Of a stretch of 64,000 nucleotides of DNA, positions 7,917 through 16,390 are shown in pieces. Origin of the DNA: Halostreptopolyspora alba (GTDB lineage Bacteria; Actinomycetota; Actinomycetes; Streptosporangiales; Streptosporangiaceae). The position numbers were made by a program, and so were the translations under genes. Below the pieces are notes generated by a model. That model was not told where the DNA came from. It searched no databases and saw nothing but the letters and a program-made list of their open reading frames with translations. The DNA is taken from positions 1-64,000 of the forward strand of contig RJMB01000007.1 in assembly GCA_003725585.1 (NCBI GenBank), given 5' to 3'. Each line of letters starts with the position of its first letter. Within the stretch, counting starts at the first letter, position 1.

Positions 7917-8911
7917 GCCAGGGCGTCGTGGGCCGAGAGGTCCGTTGCCGTGTCCCGCGAGGAGGACCACGCGGCCGCGCACAGGGCGCGTAGCCCGTCG
8001 ATCCGGTCCCCTTCGCCCGCCAGTCGCAGGCGTCCCGCGTGTGTGGTCACCGTCCATCCACCGCAGTGCGCCTCGCCGGCACTGTCGAGCCGGGGCCGCG
8101 GATGCGGCAAGTTGATCCCGCTGATGTCCCAGGCGAGGAAGTTCGGCCGCTGCCCGGGCGGGGCGGCGAGCAGCTCCGCGGGTGTCGTCACACCCGAGAG
8201 CACCAGCATGCTCGCCGCCCCGTGCGTGTTCGCCCCCTCGATGTCGGTGTCGAGCCGGTCGCCCACCACGAGCGGTGCCCACGCCCCGGTCCGGCGAACG
8301 CTCTCGTCGTGGAGGGGCCGCATCGGCTTGCCCGCGACGATCGGCTCCTGCCCCGTGGCGTTGGCGATCACCCGCGCGTAGGAACCGTTGGCCGGTATGA
8401 TCCCGCGGTCCATGGGTGTGGTGGTGTCGTTGTTGCTCACGACGAACAGCGACCCCCGGGAGACCGCCAGCGCGCCCTCCGCCATGAGGTCGTGCCCCAT
8501 GCGCGGCGAGTACCCCTGCACCACCGCCGCGGGCCGTTCGGAAGCGAGTGAGACCGGACGCAGCCGCCACTGCCGTACCGCGTGGCGCAGTCCGGTGTCG
8601 CCGACCACCAGCACCGGGGCTCCTTCGGGAACGCGTGAGGCCACCAGACGCGCCGCGGCCTCCGCCGAGGTCACCACGGATCCCGCGTCGGCCACCACGT
8701 CCAGTGCCCTGAGGCGGTCGGCGACGGCGGCCGGGGTGCGCGCCGCGTTGTTGGTGACGAACACCCGCCGCATACCGGCGGCGCGTGCCTTCTCGATCGC
8801 CTCGGGAGCCGCGGGTATCGCGTGCGAACCGATGTAGACGACCCCGTCGAGGTCGAGGAAGGCCGCGTCGTGGCGGCTACTCAACGGCCGGGTCGAGGAG
8901 AGGAGAGTCAA
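7901..8911 (-). CDS. HAD-IIA family hydrolase (NagD/PGP-like phosphatase)
   Basis: 336 residues. Motif I is FLDLDGVVYIG with the nucleophile Asp. Motif II is in FVTNNAART, the motif III Lys is in VAGKPMRP and motif IV is VVGDRLDTDIEGA. The cap insertion between motifs II and III is typical of HAD-IIA enzymes. These phosphatases act on small metabolites such as nucleotides or phosphoglycolate, often as damage control. The ~60-residue C-terminal extension after the HAD core is common in actinobacterial homologues. The start is TTG with AGGG upstream. Confidence 0.88.
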   Translation of the reverse strand: MTLLSSTRPLSSRHDAAFLDLDGVVYIGSHAIPAAPEAIEKARAAGMRRVFVTNNAARTPAAVADRLRALDVVADAGSVVTSAEAAARLVASRVPEGAPVLVVGDTGLRHAVRQWRLRPVSLASERPAAVVQGYSPRMGHDLMAEGALAVSRGSLFVVSNNDTTTPMDRGIIPANGSYARVIANATGQEPIVAGKPMRPLHDESVRRTGAWAPLVVGDRLDTDIEGANTHGAASMLVLSGVTTPAELLAAPPGQRPNFLAWDISGINLPHPRPRLDSAGEAHCGGWTVTTHAGRLRLAGEGDRIDGLRALCAAAWSSSRDTATDLSAHDALAYLGW

Positions 8912-9131
8912 TGCGCGCCCTAGTTTCGGCAGGTCAGCGTGGGTGTCGGTGTCGGCCTCAGCGTCCGGAGTTAGCGTCGAGATCGTGTGCGCCGCCCCGG
9001 CGCGGAGTGTGGCGCGTCGCGGGACAGCTTCCGAGGAGCCGCCGCGCCGCCCAGGAATCCAGACTAGGCAACACCGGGCTGGCCCGTGGGGCCGGGGTGA
9101 TCGCGGGATGGCGGGGCCGGAGCAAGGCGGG

Positions 9132-9482
9132 CTAAAGGAGCTTGCGCAACCGCATCAGGTCGGGTATGGAGGCGTCGATCCTCACCCGGCCGGCGAACAG
9201 CGCCTTGGCGACGTCCAGCCGGTCGTCGGCGAGGTCGACCAGGTCATCGCTGGAGACCGTGACACCGATCTGCGCCCGGCGCGCCGGCGCGCCGGGATCG
9301 CGGACGGTGACATCCGCCAACCCCTCCAACGTGAGCCGCATGTCGAAAACGGTGTCCAGATCGGTCACCGTGATGCTGATGCTGCGCTCGCGGATGTGAC
9401 GGCGCCGGCGTTCCTCGTCGACCTCCGTGATCCGTTCGGAGGCCCTGGCGATCGCCGCCCGGCACTCTGCTACGCCGACCAT
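9132..9482 (-). CDS. SCP2 sterol-binding-domain-like protein
   Basis: About 116 residues. The region from MVGVAECRAAI resembles a small actinobacterial family with an SCP2-like fold: SISITVTDLDTVFDMRLTLEGL and the closing VRIDASIPDLMRLRKLL. Such domains bind lipids in a hydrophobic tunnel; the ligand in actinomycetes is unknown. I chose the internal ATG because sequence upstream in the same frame has no family-like content. It is divergent from the phasin-like gene. The homologous gene sits near HAD, TPR, tlyA and recN genes in Streptomyces. Confidence 0.7.
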   Translation of the reverse strand: MVGVAECRAAIARASERITEVDEERRRRHIRERSISITVTDLDTVFDMRLTLEGLADVTVRDPGAPARRAQIGVTVSSDDLVDLADDRLDVAKALFAGRVRIDASIPDLMRLRKLL

Positions 9483-9681
9483 GCTCTTATGATGCCTCAT
9501 CCGGTCGCGTTCCGGCGCCGGGAGTCCACACCGGAGCGTCGAACGCACCGTCCCGCACGGAATATCGTCGACGTGGGCGAATTCGGCTCCGTGACGGCAG
9601 CGATCCCGGTAGCGTACCCCCTGGTTCCCATTTCTCACTTTGCCAGCCGATTCCCGGTCATTCATCAAGGAGCACGTCACC

Positions 9682-10620
9682 ATGGTCGTCGACGCGGTGC
9701 GCAGCTATTTCGATGCCGCCAGTGGGCTCACGGAGCTGACCCGTAAACGTGCCGTCGCGGCGGCGAAGACGCTGCTCAGGGCGGTCGATGAGCGTGCCGC
9801 CGGTGCGACCGGGCCCCCTGACCGCGCCGACCCTCCGGCGGGCGAGGACGACGGAGGCACACAGCGAACCTCCCGTGTGGGGCACGACATCCAGTCGCTG
9901 GCCTCGGAACTCATCGAGACCAACCAAGCCAACCGCGCCGCCCTGAGCTCCATGGTCCAGGCCGAGGTGACCCGGGTGCTCGACCGGCTCGACCTCGTAC
10001 GGCGCGACGAGTACGAGCGCGTCGTACGCCGGGTCGCCGAGCTGGAGCGCCGGCTCGCGACCCAGCGTGTTCCCGTCTCCCGGACAGTCCAGACCGCGGG
10101 CACACCCGCGGACGCCGCGTCGCCGGCCGACGCCCCGGCACCTCCCGGGGACACCTCCACCGCCGACCGGGACGGGACTCGGACGGAGCCCGAGGAGGCG
10201 CCCGCGAGCGCGTCGGCTGAGGCGACTCCCGCGGAGCCCGAGGAGGCGAGTACCGGAGTGGACGGGGCCAGCGGCACTGTCGTGCCTGCCGACGAGGAGG
10301 CCGACACCACCGCGACGGTCGACGATCAGGAGGAGGCCCTCGTCGCCGAGTCCGGCGAGGAGTGGGCGACCACGGCCGCCACCGAGTCCGCGTCGGAAGG
10401 CGAGGCCGAGGAATCCGGCGGGGAGGCGGGCGACACGACCGAGCGGCGGAACCCCGACACGGCACAGCGTTCCGGTGGCGGATCAAACAAGGGAACGAAG
10501 GCGTCGGGAAAGCAGACGGGGAGTAATACCGCCGGTAAATCGGGTAGGTCCAAGAGTACGACGAAGCGATCCGGTGGCCGGGCGCGTAACACCGCGCAGG
10601 CCAAGAAGAACGAGCAGTAG
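9682..10620 (+). CDS. Phasin-like coiled-coil protein with acidic middle and basic tail
   Basis: 312 residues. Residues 1-35 form an amphipathic helix (VVDAVRSYFDAASGL, then a Lys/Arg helix). Residues ~65-130 make a coiled coil including VTRVLDRLDLVRRDEYERVVRRVAELERRL, which resembles phasin and UbiK/BMFP-type helical hairpins. Residues ~140-255 are disordered, rich in Pro, Ala, Glu and Thr. The last ~50 residues are rich in Lys, Ser, Gly and Thr, like histone H1-type tails. The start ATG has AAGGAG nine bases upstream. It may coat lipid or polymer granules or bind nucleic acid; both ideas are inference. Confidence 0.75.
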   Translation: MVVDAVRSYFDAASGLTELTRKRAVAAAKTLLRAVDERAAGATGPPDRADPPAGEDDGGTQRTSRVGHDIQSLASELIETNQANRAALSSMVQAEVTRVLDRLDLVRRDEYERVVRRVAELERRLATQRVPVSRTVQTAGTPADAASPADAPAPPGDTSTADRDGTRTEPEEAPASASAEATPAEPEEASTGVDGASGTVVPADEEADTTATVDDQEEALVAESGEEWATTAATESASEGEAEESGGEAGDTTERRNPDTAQRSGGGSNKGTKASGKQTGSNTAGKSGRSKSTTKRSGGRARNTAQAKKNEQ

Positions 10621-10654
10621 GAACCATCGTCGGCCCGAGAGGTGCGCTCTCCCG

Positions 10655-10879
10655 ATGAACGCGGAACACGACGCGAACGCTGCAGGCCAGCCGGAGGATG
10701 CCGGAGCCGCGATCGCCGAACGTACACTGGAGGAGGCGCGCCGGCGCCTCGCCGCGCTCGACGACCTTCCGACAGCGGATCACGTGGCGGTCTTCGACGA
10801 GCTTCACCGTGAGCTTTCGGGGGTCCTCGAGCGTCTCGACCAGGACGGCGGTGCCGGCGGCGAGACGGGCGGAAGCTAA
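10655..10879 (+). CDS. Small conserved hypothetical protein
   Basis: 74 residues, acidic and helical: an Ala/Glu-rich N-terminus followed by TLEEARRRLAALDDLPTADHVAVFDELHRELSGVLERL. This helical core occurs in a small actinobacterial protein encoded just upstream of tlyA. GAGAGG lies about a dozen bases before the ATG. It is probably co-transcribed with the phasin-like gene, 34 bases upstream. It may be a partner or assembly factor, but no function is recognised. Confidence 0.7.
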   Translation: MNAEHDANAAGQPEDAGAAIAERTLEEARRRLAALDDLPTADHVAVFDELHRELSGVLERLDQDGGAGGETGGS

Positions 10880-11029
10880 CGGGGCACTCCCCCGTGAGGA
10901 AGGCGGGTGGAGGACACTCGCTGACGCGGGTGCCCCGGTTCTCGGCGGCGCGGTCCCCGCTCCTCAGGGCGGGGTGGGCCGTTTTCCGGGTTTTGTCGTA
11001 GTTACTGACTGCCATCAGAAGGCGCTGAC

Positions 11030-11830
11030 ATGGCTAGACGGACGCGGCTGGACGCCGAGCTCGTCCGGCGTGGGCTCGCCCGCTCCCGAGCGCACGCCGC
11101 CGAGCTCATCGAGGGCGGGCACGTCCACGTGGCGGGTTTCCCGGCCGGAAAACCCGCCACACAGGTGAGCGCCGACCAGCCGATCGTGGTGCGAACCCCC
11201 GGCGAGGAGCCGTCCTATGTCTCTCGGGGCGCCCACAAGCTCATCGGGGCGCTCGACGCCTTCGCGATCGATCCCCAAGGGCGACACTGTCTTGACGCGG
11301 GGGCGTCCACGGGCGGGTTCACCGAGGTCCTGCTGCGTCGCGGCGCCGCGCGCGTCGTCGCCGTCGATGTCGGGTACGGCCAGCTCGCCTGGCCCCTGCG
11401 CAACGACGATCGGGTGGTGGTCCGGGAACGTTGCAACGTCCGCGAACTCACCCCGGAACGCGTCGGCGAACCCCGGCCCGACCTGGTCGTCGCTGACCTG
11501 TCGTTCATCTCGTTGAGCCTGGTCCTGCCCGCACTGGTGGAGTGCGCCGCGCCCGGTGCCGAGTTCCTGCTCATGGTCAAGCCGCAGTTCGAGGTGGGCC
11601 GCGACCGGGTTGGCACGGGCGGGGTGGTCCGCGCCCCGGAGGCGCGCGCCGATGCCGTACGTTCGGTCGCCGCGCGCGCCCTGGGGCTCGGCCTGGGGAG
11701 CGCGGGTGTCGCCGCCAGCCCACTGCCGGGCCCCTCAGGCAATGTCGAGTACTTCCTGCTGCTGCGTGCCGGCGCCGCGTCTTTGGACGAGGACCTGCTG
11801 GGCGCGGCCCTCGCTGGCGGGCCGCGGTAG
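11030..11830 (+). CDS. tlyA: TlyA family rRNA 2'-O-methyltransferase
   Basis: 266 residues. An N-terminal S4 RNA-binding domain (residues 5-65: RLDAELVRRGLARSRAHAAELI) joins a Rossmann methyltransferase. The linker YVSRGAHKL, the SAM motif LDAGASTGGFTEVLLRRGA and the VVADLSFISL segment with the catalytic Lys of MVKPQFEVG are conserved. In mycobacteria TlyA methylates 16S C1409 and 23S C1920, and loss gives capreomycin resistance. The gene order small protein-tlyA-nadK-recN is conserved in actinobacteria. The short VSRGAHKL linker region is intact, suggesting activity. Confidence 0.92.
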   Translation: MARRTRLDAELVRRGLARSRAHAAELIEGGHVHVAGFPAGKPATQVSADQPIVVRTPGEEPSYVSRGAHKLIGALDAFAIDPQGRHCLDAGASTGGFTEVLLRRGAARVVAVDVGYGQLAWPLRNDDRVVVRERCNVRELTPERVGEPRPDLVVADLSFISLSLVLPALVECAAPGAEFLLMVKPQFEVGRDRVGTGGVVRAPEARADAVRSVAARALGLGLGSAGVAASPLPGPSGNVEYFLLLRAGAASLDEDLLGAALAGGPR

Positions 11831-11996
11831 GGCGCGCGGCTGACGCGCCTGCCCAGCGGGCCGGCCGCGACGCGCCGCGGATACCGTCGTGGGCACGGGC
11901 ATCGCGTGGGGCAGGTTCGGGGTACCGTGACCCGGCCGGGTGGCGGCGCGGGCCTCACCGGCTTGGGCCGCATCAGGCGAGGAGGAGGACGTTGTC

Positions 11997-12965
11997 ATGA
12001 CCAGGGCGGGTTCGGCGGACGGGGCGGCCACACCGGGCGGCTCCGCCGACCGCAGTGTGCTGCTCCTGACGCATACCGGCCGCCCCGCGGCGATGCGTAG
12101 CACGCGGTTGGTCCACGAGAGCCTCACCAACGCCGGAGTGCGGGTGAGGATGCTCGGCCAGGAAGCCGACGAGCTGAAGGCCGCCGGATACGAGCTGGAC
12201 CCGGTCGACATCGCGCGCGGCAACGACGCCGCCGACGGTGTGGAGGTGGTGATGGTGCTCGGTGGTGACGGGACGCTGTTGCGCGCGGCCGAGATCGCTC
12301 GTCCCGCCGGAGCTCCACTGCTCGGTGTCAACCTGGGCCACGTGGGATTCCTCGCCGAGGCGGAGCGTGAGGATCTCACGGCGACCGTGCGCAGTGTCGT
12401 CGACCGCGAATACGAGGTCGAGGAGCGCATGACGCTGGACGTGGCCGTGTACAACGGAGGTCGCGGCGACAGCGCGCCACCGGTGCGGACATGGGCGCTG
12501 AACGAGGCCACGCTGGAGAAGGCCGCGGCGCGCCGGATGCTGGAGGTGGTGCTGGAGATCGACGACCGCCCCCTGTCCCGATGGGGGTGTGACGGTGTGG
12601 TGTGCGCCACGCCCACCGGATCCACCGCGCATGCCTTCTCCGCCGGCGGACCGATCATCTGGCCCGAGGTGCAGGCGCTGGCGGTCGTGCCGATCAGCGC
12701 GCACGCCCTGTTCGACCGCCCCATTGTCGTCTCTCCCGAGACCCGTATTGCCCTGGAGATTCTTCCGGACACGACCGCGGGCGTGCTCTGGTGCGATGGA
12801 CGCCGTATGGTCGAATTGCCCGCAGGGGCGCGAATTGAGATCGCGCGGGCGGACGTTCCGGTGCGGCTGGCGCGTCTCCAGCGGGCACCGTTCACCGACC
12901 GGCTGGTCGCGAAGTTCGGCCTTCCCGTCGCCGGCTGGCGAGGGAGGACCGAGCGCGACGTGTAG
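11997..12965 (+). CDS. nadK: NAD kinase
   Basis: 322 residues. It phosphorylates NAD to NADP, using ATP or polyphosphate in actinobacteria. The GGDGTLLRAA motif (about residue 83), NLGHVGFLAE, the NEATLEK segment and PTGSTAHAFSAGGPII are all present. The ~20-residue Gly/Ala/Ser-rich N-terminal extension is probably disordered. The ATG is preceded by GGAGGAGG seven bases upstream, which decides the start over a longer in-frame reading. It lies between tlyA and recN, as in most actinobacteria. Confidence 0.95.
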   Translation: MTRAGSADGAATPGGSADRSVLLLTHTGRPAAMRSTRLVHESLTNAGVRVRMLGQEADELKAAGYELDPVDIARGNDAADGVEVVMVLGGDGTLLRAAEIARPAGAPLLGVNLGHVGFLAEAEREDLTATVRSVVDREYEVEERMTLDVAVYNGGRGDSAPPVRTWALNEATLEKAAARRMLEVVLEIDDRPLSRWGCDGVVCATPTGSTAHAFSAGGPIIWPEVQALAVVPISAHALFDRPIVVSPETRIALEILPDTTAGVLWCDGRRMVELPAGARIEIARADVPVRLARLQRAPFTDRLVAKFGLPVAGWRGRTERDV

Positions 12966-13039
12966 GTGGGCGGTGGTGCGCCGCGAGGGCGTACCGGCGA
13001 CGAGTCGGCACACCAAATGGCGGGAGCAGGAGAGAGTTC

Positions 13040-14740
13040 GTGCTCGAAGAAGTCCGCATCCAAGGGGTCGGTGTCATCGACGACGCCACACTGGAGCTGT
13101 CGCCGGGTCTCACCGTTGTCACTGGTGAGACCGGGGCTGGCAAGACCATGGTGGTGACGGGGTTGGGGTTGCTCTTCGGGGGGCGTGCCGACCCGCAGCG
13201 GGTCCGGCCGGGCGCGGACCGTGCCCTTGTCGAGGGCCGCATGACAGTGCCCGAGGGCAGTAGGGCCGCCGAGCGGGTGAGCGAAGCCGGCGGCGAGCTC
13301 GACGACGACGTGCTGATCCTGAACCGCACGGTCTCGGCCGAGGGCCGGTCGCGCGCCACGATGGGCGGACGTTCGACGCCGGTGAGCCAGCTCGCCTATC
13401 TCGCCGACGACCTGGTGGCCGTGCACGGCCAGTCCGACCAGCATCGACTGCTGCGCTCGGAACGCCAGCGCTCGGCGCTCGACCGGTACGCGGGGGAGTG
13501 CCTGGCCAACACGCTGCAGGCGTACAGTGTGGCCTACCGCAGGCACAGTCAGGTGGCCGCCGAGTTGGACGAGCTCACCCAGTACGCCAAGGAGCGCGAG
13601 CAGGAGGCCGACGTACTGCGGTTCGGCGTCGAGGAGATCGGTGAGGCCCAGCTGTCTCCGGGGGAGGACGCCGAACTGCTGGCCGAGGAGAACCGGCTGG
13701 CCCACGCCGACGCGCTGCGCACCGCCGCGAGCACCGCGCATGAGGCGCTGACCGGGGATCCGACGGCGGAGGTGCAGGCCGATGCGGTGGGGCTGCTCTC
13801 CACGGCGCGCGGGGCGCTGACGGCGGTGCGCGAGCACGACTCCGACCTGGCCTCGATCGCTGACCGTCTCGACGAGGTCAGCCATGTGATCAGTGACGCT
13901 GCGACCGAACTGGCCTCCTACGCCGAGTCGGTCGAGGCCGACCCGGCGCGGCTGGCCGCCGTGCAGGAACGTCGGGCGCTGCTGAGCCAGCTCTCCCGCA
14001 AGTACGGTGAGACCACCGACGACGTGCTGGCCTGGGCGGAGAACGCCGCCAAGCGGCTGTCCGAACTCCAGGGCGACGACGAACGTATCGACGCGCTCCG
14101 TGAGGAGGAGGCGGAGCTGCGTGAGCGGATGACAGAGCTCGCCGACGAGCTGACCCGGGTCCGCACCGAGGTGGCCGAGGAGTTCGGGGAGGCGGTCACC
14201 GAGGAGCTCACCGCGCTCGCGATGCCGCACGCCCGGGTGGTGGTGCGGGTGACGACCTCGGAGGAGTTCGGCCCCCACGGTCGGGACGGCATCGAGATCC
14301 TGCTCGCGGCGCACCCCAGCGCGCCGCCGCTGGCCCTGCACAAGGGGGCCTCCGGGGGTGAGCTGTCGCGTGTGATGCTCGCGATCGAGGTGGTGTTCGC
14401 CGGGGCCGACCCCGTGCCGACGTTCGTCTTCGACGAGGTCGACGCCGGGGTGGGGGGAAAGGCCGCCGTCGAGATCGGGCGCCGGCTGGCCAAGTTGGCC
14501 CACCGCGCGCAGGTGATCGTCGTCACGCATCTTCCCCAGGTCGCGGCGTTCGGGGACGAGCACCTGGTGGTGGAGAAGTCCGACGAGGGAACGGTCACCG
14601 CGAGCGGGGTGACCCGCCTCGACCGGGCCGGGCGCGCCCGTGAGCTCTCCCGCATGCTCGCCGGTCTCGAGGACTCCGAGCTGGGCCGCGCGCACGCGGA
14701 GGAGCTCCTGACGATCGCCGAGGCCGATCGCGCCACGTGA
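13040..14740 (+). CDS. recN: DNA repair protein RecN
   Basis: 566 residues, an SMC-like ATPase for double-strand break repair. Walker A is GETGAGKT at residues 29-36. The middle is a long coiled coil, with DELTQYAKEREQEADVLRFGVEEIGEAQL and, after a hinge-like part, LREEEAELRERMTELADEL. The C-terminal half carries the signature HKGASGGELSRVMLAIEVV and the Walker B FVFDEVDAGVGG. The GTG start has AGGAGAG upstream. I saw no LexA box upstream of it, so any SOS control would be through the upstream genes. Confidence 0.95.
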   Translation: MLEEVRIQGVGVIDDATLELSPGLTVVTGETGAGKTMVVTGLGLLFGGRADPQRVRPGADRALVEGRMTVPEGSRAAERVSEAGGELDDDVLILNRTVSAEGRSRATMGGRSTPVSQLAYLADDLVAVHGQSDQHRLLRSERQRSALDRYAGECLANTLQAYSVAYRRHSQVAAELDELTQYAKEREQEADVLRFGVEEIGEAQLSPGEDAELLAEENRLAHADALRTAASTAHEALTGDPTAEVQADAVGLLSTARGALTAVREHDSDLASIADRLDEVSHVISDAATELASYAESVEADPARLAAVQERRALLSQLSRKYGETTDDVLAWAENAAKRLSELQGDDERIDALREEEAELRERMTELADELTRVRTEVAEEFGEAVTEELTALAMPHARVVVRVTTSEEFGPHGRDGIEILLAAHPSAPPLALHKGASGGELSRVMLAIEVVFAGADPVPTFVFDEVDAGVGGKAAVEIGRRLAKLAHRAQVIVVTHLPQVAAFGDEHLVVEKSDEGTVTASGVTRLDRAGRARELSRMLAGLEDSELGRAHAEELLTIAEADRAT

Positions 14741-14937
14741 CACCGTGGCGCGCGTGGCTTCACCGGTCCACGTGCCCGGGCGCCGGGAACCACGTTCGGG
14801 GTCGCCTCGCTGCGCGGCTCGGGAGCGCGAGGAACATCACCGCCAGGCAAGTGGCATCGGCCACTGATCGATGGCATGATGGGGCCATCCACGCGGTAGT
14901 GAGACGCACGGGAGTGCGGTCTGTGTGGGTGTCCAAT

Positions 14938-15062
14938 GTGAGGGGAGTATCCCTGGCACGGCGGTGTCGTCATCACGGAGCGCGATGTTGCGGTCCCGGT
15001 GCCGCCGGTCCACGTCGGCCGTGGTTCGCGGTCCGTGAGTGGGCGGGAGAGACCTCCGGTGG
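14938..15062 (+). promoter_or_regulatory. Candidate yybP-ykoY (Mn2+) riboswitch upstream of terC
   Basis: The leader contains the family's 5' element AGGGGAGTA (14941-14949), then a GC stem and GTGTCGTCATCACGG, and ends with GAGAGACCTCC close to 15058. GAGG near the start can pair with CCTC near the end to close a basal helix. TerC-family transporters are a classical target of this Mn2+-sensing riboswitch. The call rests on motif memory rather than a covariance search. Bases 14741-14937 before it hold no gene. Confidence 0.6.
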
Positions 15063-15114
15063 CAGTCCTGCCTGGCTCTAGAGTCCGGCTACGTCAACCG
15101 GAGGAGAAACCCAA

Positions 15115-16146
15115 GTGGACGTCCCCTTCTGGGTCTGGTTGGTCACGATTGTCGCGATGGTGGCGATTCTGGCCATCGACCTCGCGATCGTCGATCACCC
15201 GTGGAGCAAGAAGAGTGGTCCCCGTGAGTTCGGGATGCGGCAGGCCGCCTGGTGGGCGGCCTTCTATGTGGCGATAGCCCTCCTCTTCGGTGTTGGAGTG
15301 TGGTACTTCTCGGGTGCCACGGCGGGAATCGAGTACTTCGCCGGGTTCGTTACCGAGAAGAGCCTCAGCGTCGACAACCTCTTCATCTTCTACCTGCTCA
15401 TGGGCGCCTTCGCGGTACCGAAGAAGTACCAGCACGAGGTGCTGCTGATCGGGATCGTGCTCGCGCTGGTCATGCGCGGTATCTTCATCGCCGTCGGTGC
15501 GCAGGCCATCAACGCCTGGAGCGAGGTCTTCTACCTCTTCGGCGCCTTCCTCATCTACACCGGAATCAAGATCGTCCGGGACCACCTCAAGCACGACGAG
15601 GCGTCCAGTGAGGACTTCACCGACAACTTCGCCGTCCGGATGGTGCGCAAGTTCTGGCCGGTCACCGAGGAGTACCACGGCGCGCACATGACGGTGAAGC
15701 TCGACGGGCAACGGTACATAACCCCGATGCTCCTGGTGATCGTGGCCATCGGGGTCATCGACGTCGTGTTCGCGATCGACTCCGTGCCGGCGATCTTCGG
15801 TCTCACCCAGGAGGCATACATCGTCTTCACCGCCAACGCCTTCGCCCTGATGGGGCTGCGGCAGCTGTACTTCCTGCTGGCCGGGCTGATGGACCGGCTG
15901 CGTTTCATCAGCTGGGGGTTGGCGATCATCATGGGCTTCATCGGGGTCAAGATGATCCTGCACGCACTGCACGAGAACGGCGTGCACGTGCCCGAGGTCG
16001 GGATCGGGCTCTCTCTGACGGTCATCATCGGTGTCATGACCGTCACCATCGTCGCCAGCCTGCTGGGATCGCGCGGCGGTCCCGGCGGTTCCAAGGAGGC
16101 CACGGAGACGGCCGACGAGGAGACCGAGAGCCTGCGGACGGAGTAG
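15115..16146 (+). CDS. TerC family integral membrane protein (metal exporter type)
   Basis: 343 residues with about nine hydrophobic segments between residues 5 and 315. Family motifs are visible: ESLSVDNLFIF-like TEKSLSVDNLFIFYLLM with the conserved acidic residue, and the second-half repeat VIDVVFAIDSVPAIFGLT. TerC proteins such as Alx and MeeF take part in Mn2+ efflux, often metallating exported enzymes. The GTG start has GGAGGAG upstream. A probable Mn2+ riboswitch precedes it, which supports manganese export as the job. The C-terminal ~20 residues are acidic. Confidence 0.9.
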   Translation: MDVPFWVWLVTIVAMVAILAIDLAIVDHPWSKKSGPREFGMRQAAWWAAFYVAIALLFGVGVWYFSGATAGIEYFAGFVTEKSLSVDNLFIFYLLMGAFAVPKKYQHEVLLIGIVLALVMRGIFIAVGAQAINAWSEVFYLFGAFLIYTGIKIVRDHLKHDEASSEDFTDNFAVRMVRKFWPVTEEYHGAHMTVKLDGQRYITPMLLVIVAIGVIDVVFAIDSVPAIFGLTQEAYIVFTANAFALMGLRQLYFLLAGLMDRLRFISWGLAIIMGFIGVKMILHALHENGVHVPEVGIGLSLTVIIGVMTVTIVASLLGSRGGPGGSKEATETADEETESLRTE

Positions 16147-16153
16147 GCTGCGC

Positions 16154-16176
16154 TCGAACGGGTGTTCGCCTATAGT
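16154..16176 (+). promoter_or_regulatory. LexA (SOS) box and promoter of uvrA
   Basis: TCGAACGGGTGTTCG at 16154-16168 contains the perfect palindrome CGAAC-N4-GTTCG, the actinobacterial/Bacillus-type LexA consensus GAAC-N4-GTTC. It is followed after two bases by TATAGT at 16171-16176, a good -10 element. LexA bound here would cover the promoter, so uvrA is probably SOS-induced. Confidence 0.75.
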
Positions 16177-16179
16177 GGT

Positions 16180-16203
16180 GCTGCCCGCCACGTGGCGGGC
16201 AGC
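16180..16203. terminator. Perfect 24-bp palindrome, possible bidirectional terminator for terC
   Basis: Positions 16180-16191 are exactly complementary to 16192-16203 (12-bp arms, no spacer; the centre is CCACGTGG). The nearest T-rich bases, GTTCTTTC, are a few bases downstream. It lies 34 bases after the terC stop and just downstream of the -10 box of uvrA, so the uvrA transcript would start within its left arm. It may end terC read-through or be an operator. Confidence 0.5.
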
Positions 16204-16390
16204 GCACGTTCTTTCGTGGGTGGAAGTTTCGGCCACCCGTCATCGTTACTGTGGAGTGGTCCGCGCCGCGCGGTGAGCCCGGGCATGACCCCGGTGTGCC
16301 GCCCCGGCGGAGGCGAGGGGCGTGGCCACGCGATCATACGCCGACGGAGCCGCGCCGCACGCGTATATGCCGAAGGGGCTGGTTGAGCAG

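Noticed and set aside
10890-11020. GC-rich hairpin candidate before tlyA
   Set aside because: Stem pairing is broken and it has no clear loop or T-tract.
12965-13040. LexA box upstream of recN
   Set aside because: No GAAC-N4-GTTC or close variant was found in the interval.
13918-14976. Minus-strand open frame antisense to recN
   Set aside because: Low-complexity Ser/Thr/Ala composition typical of an antisense shadow in GC-rich DNA.
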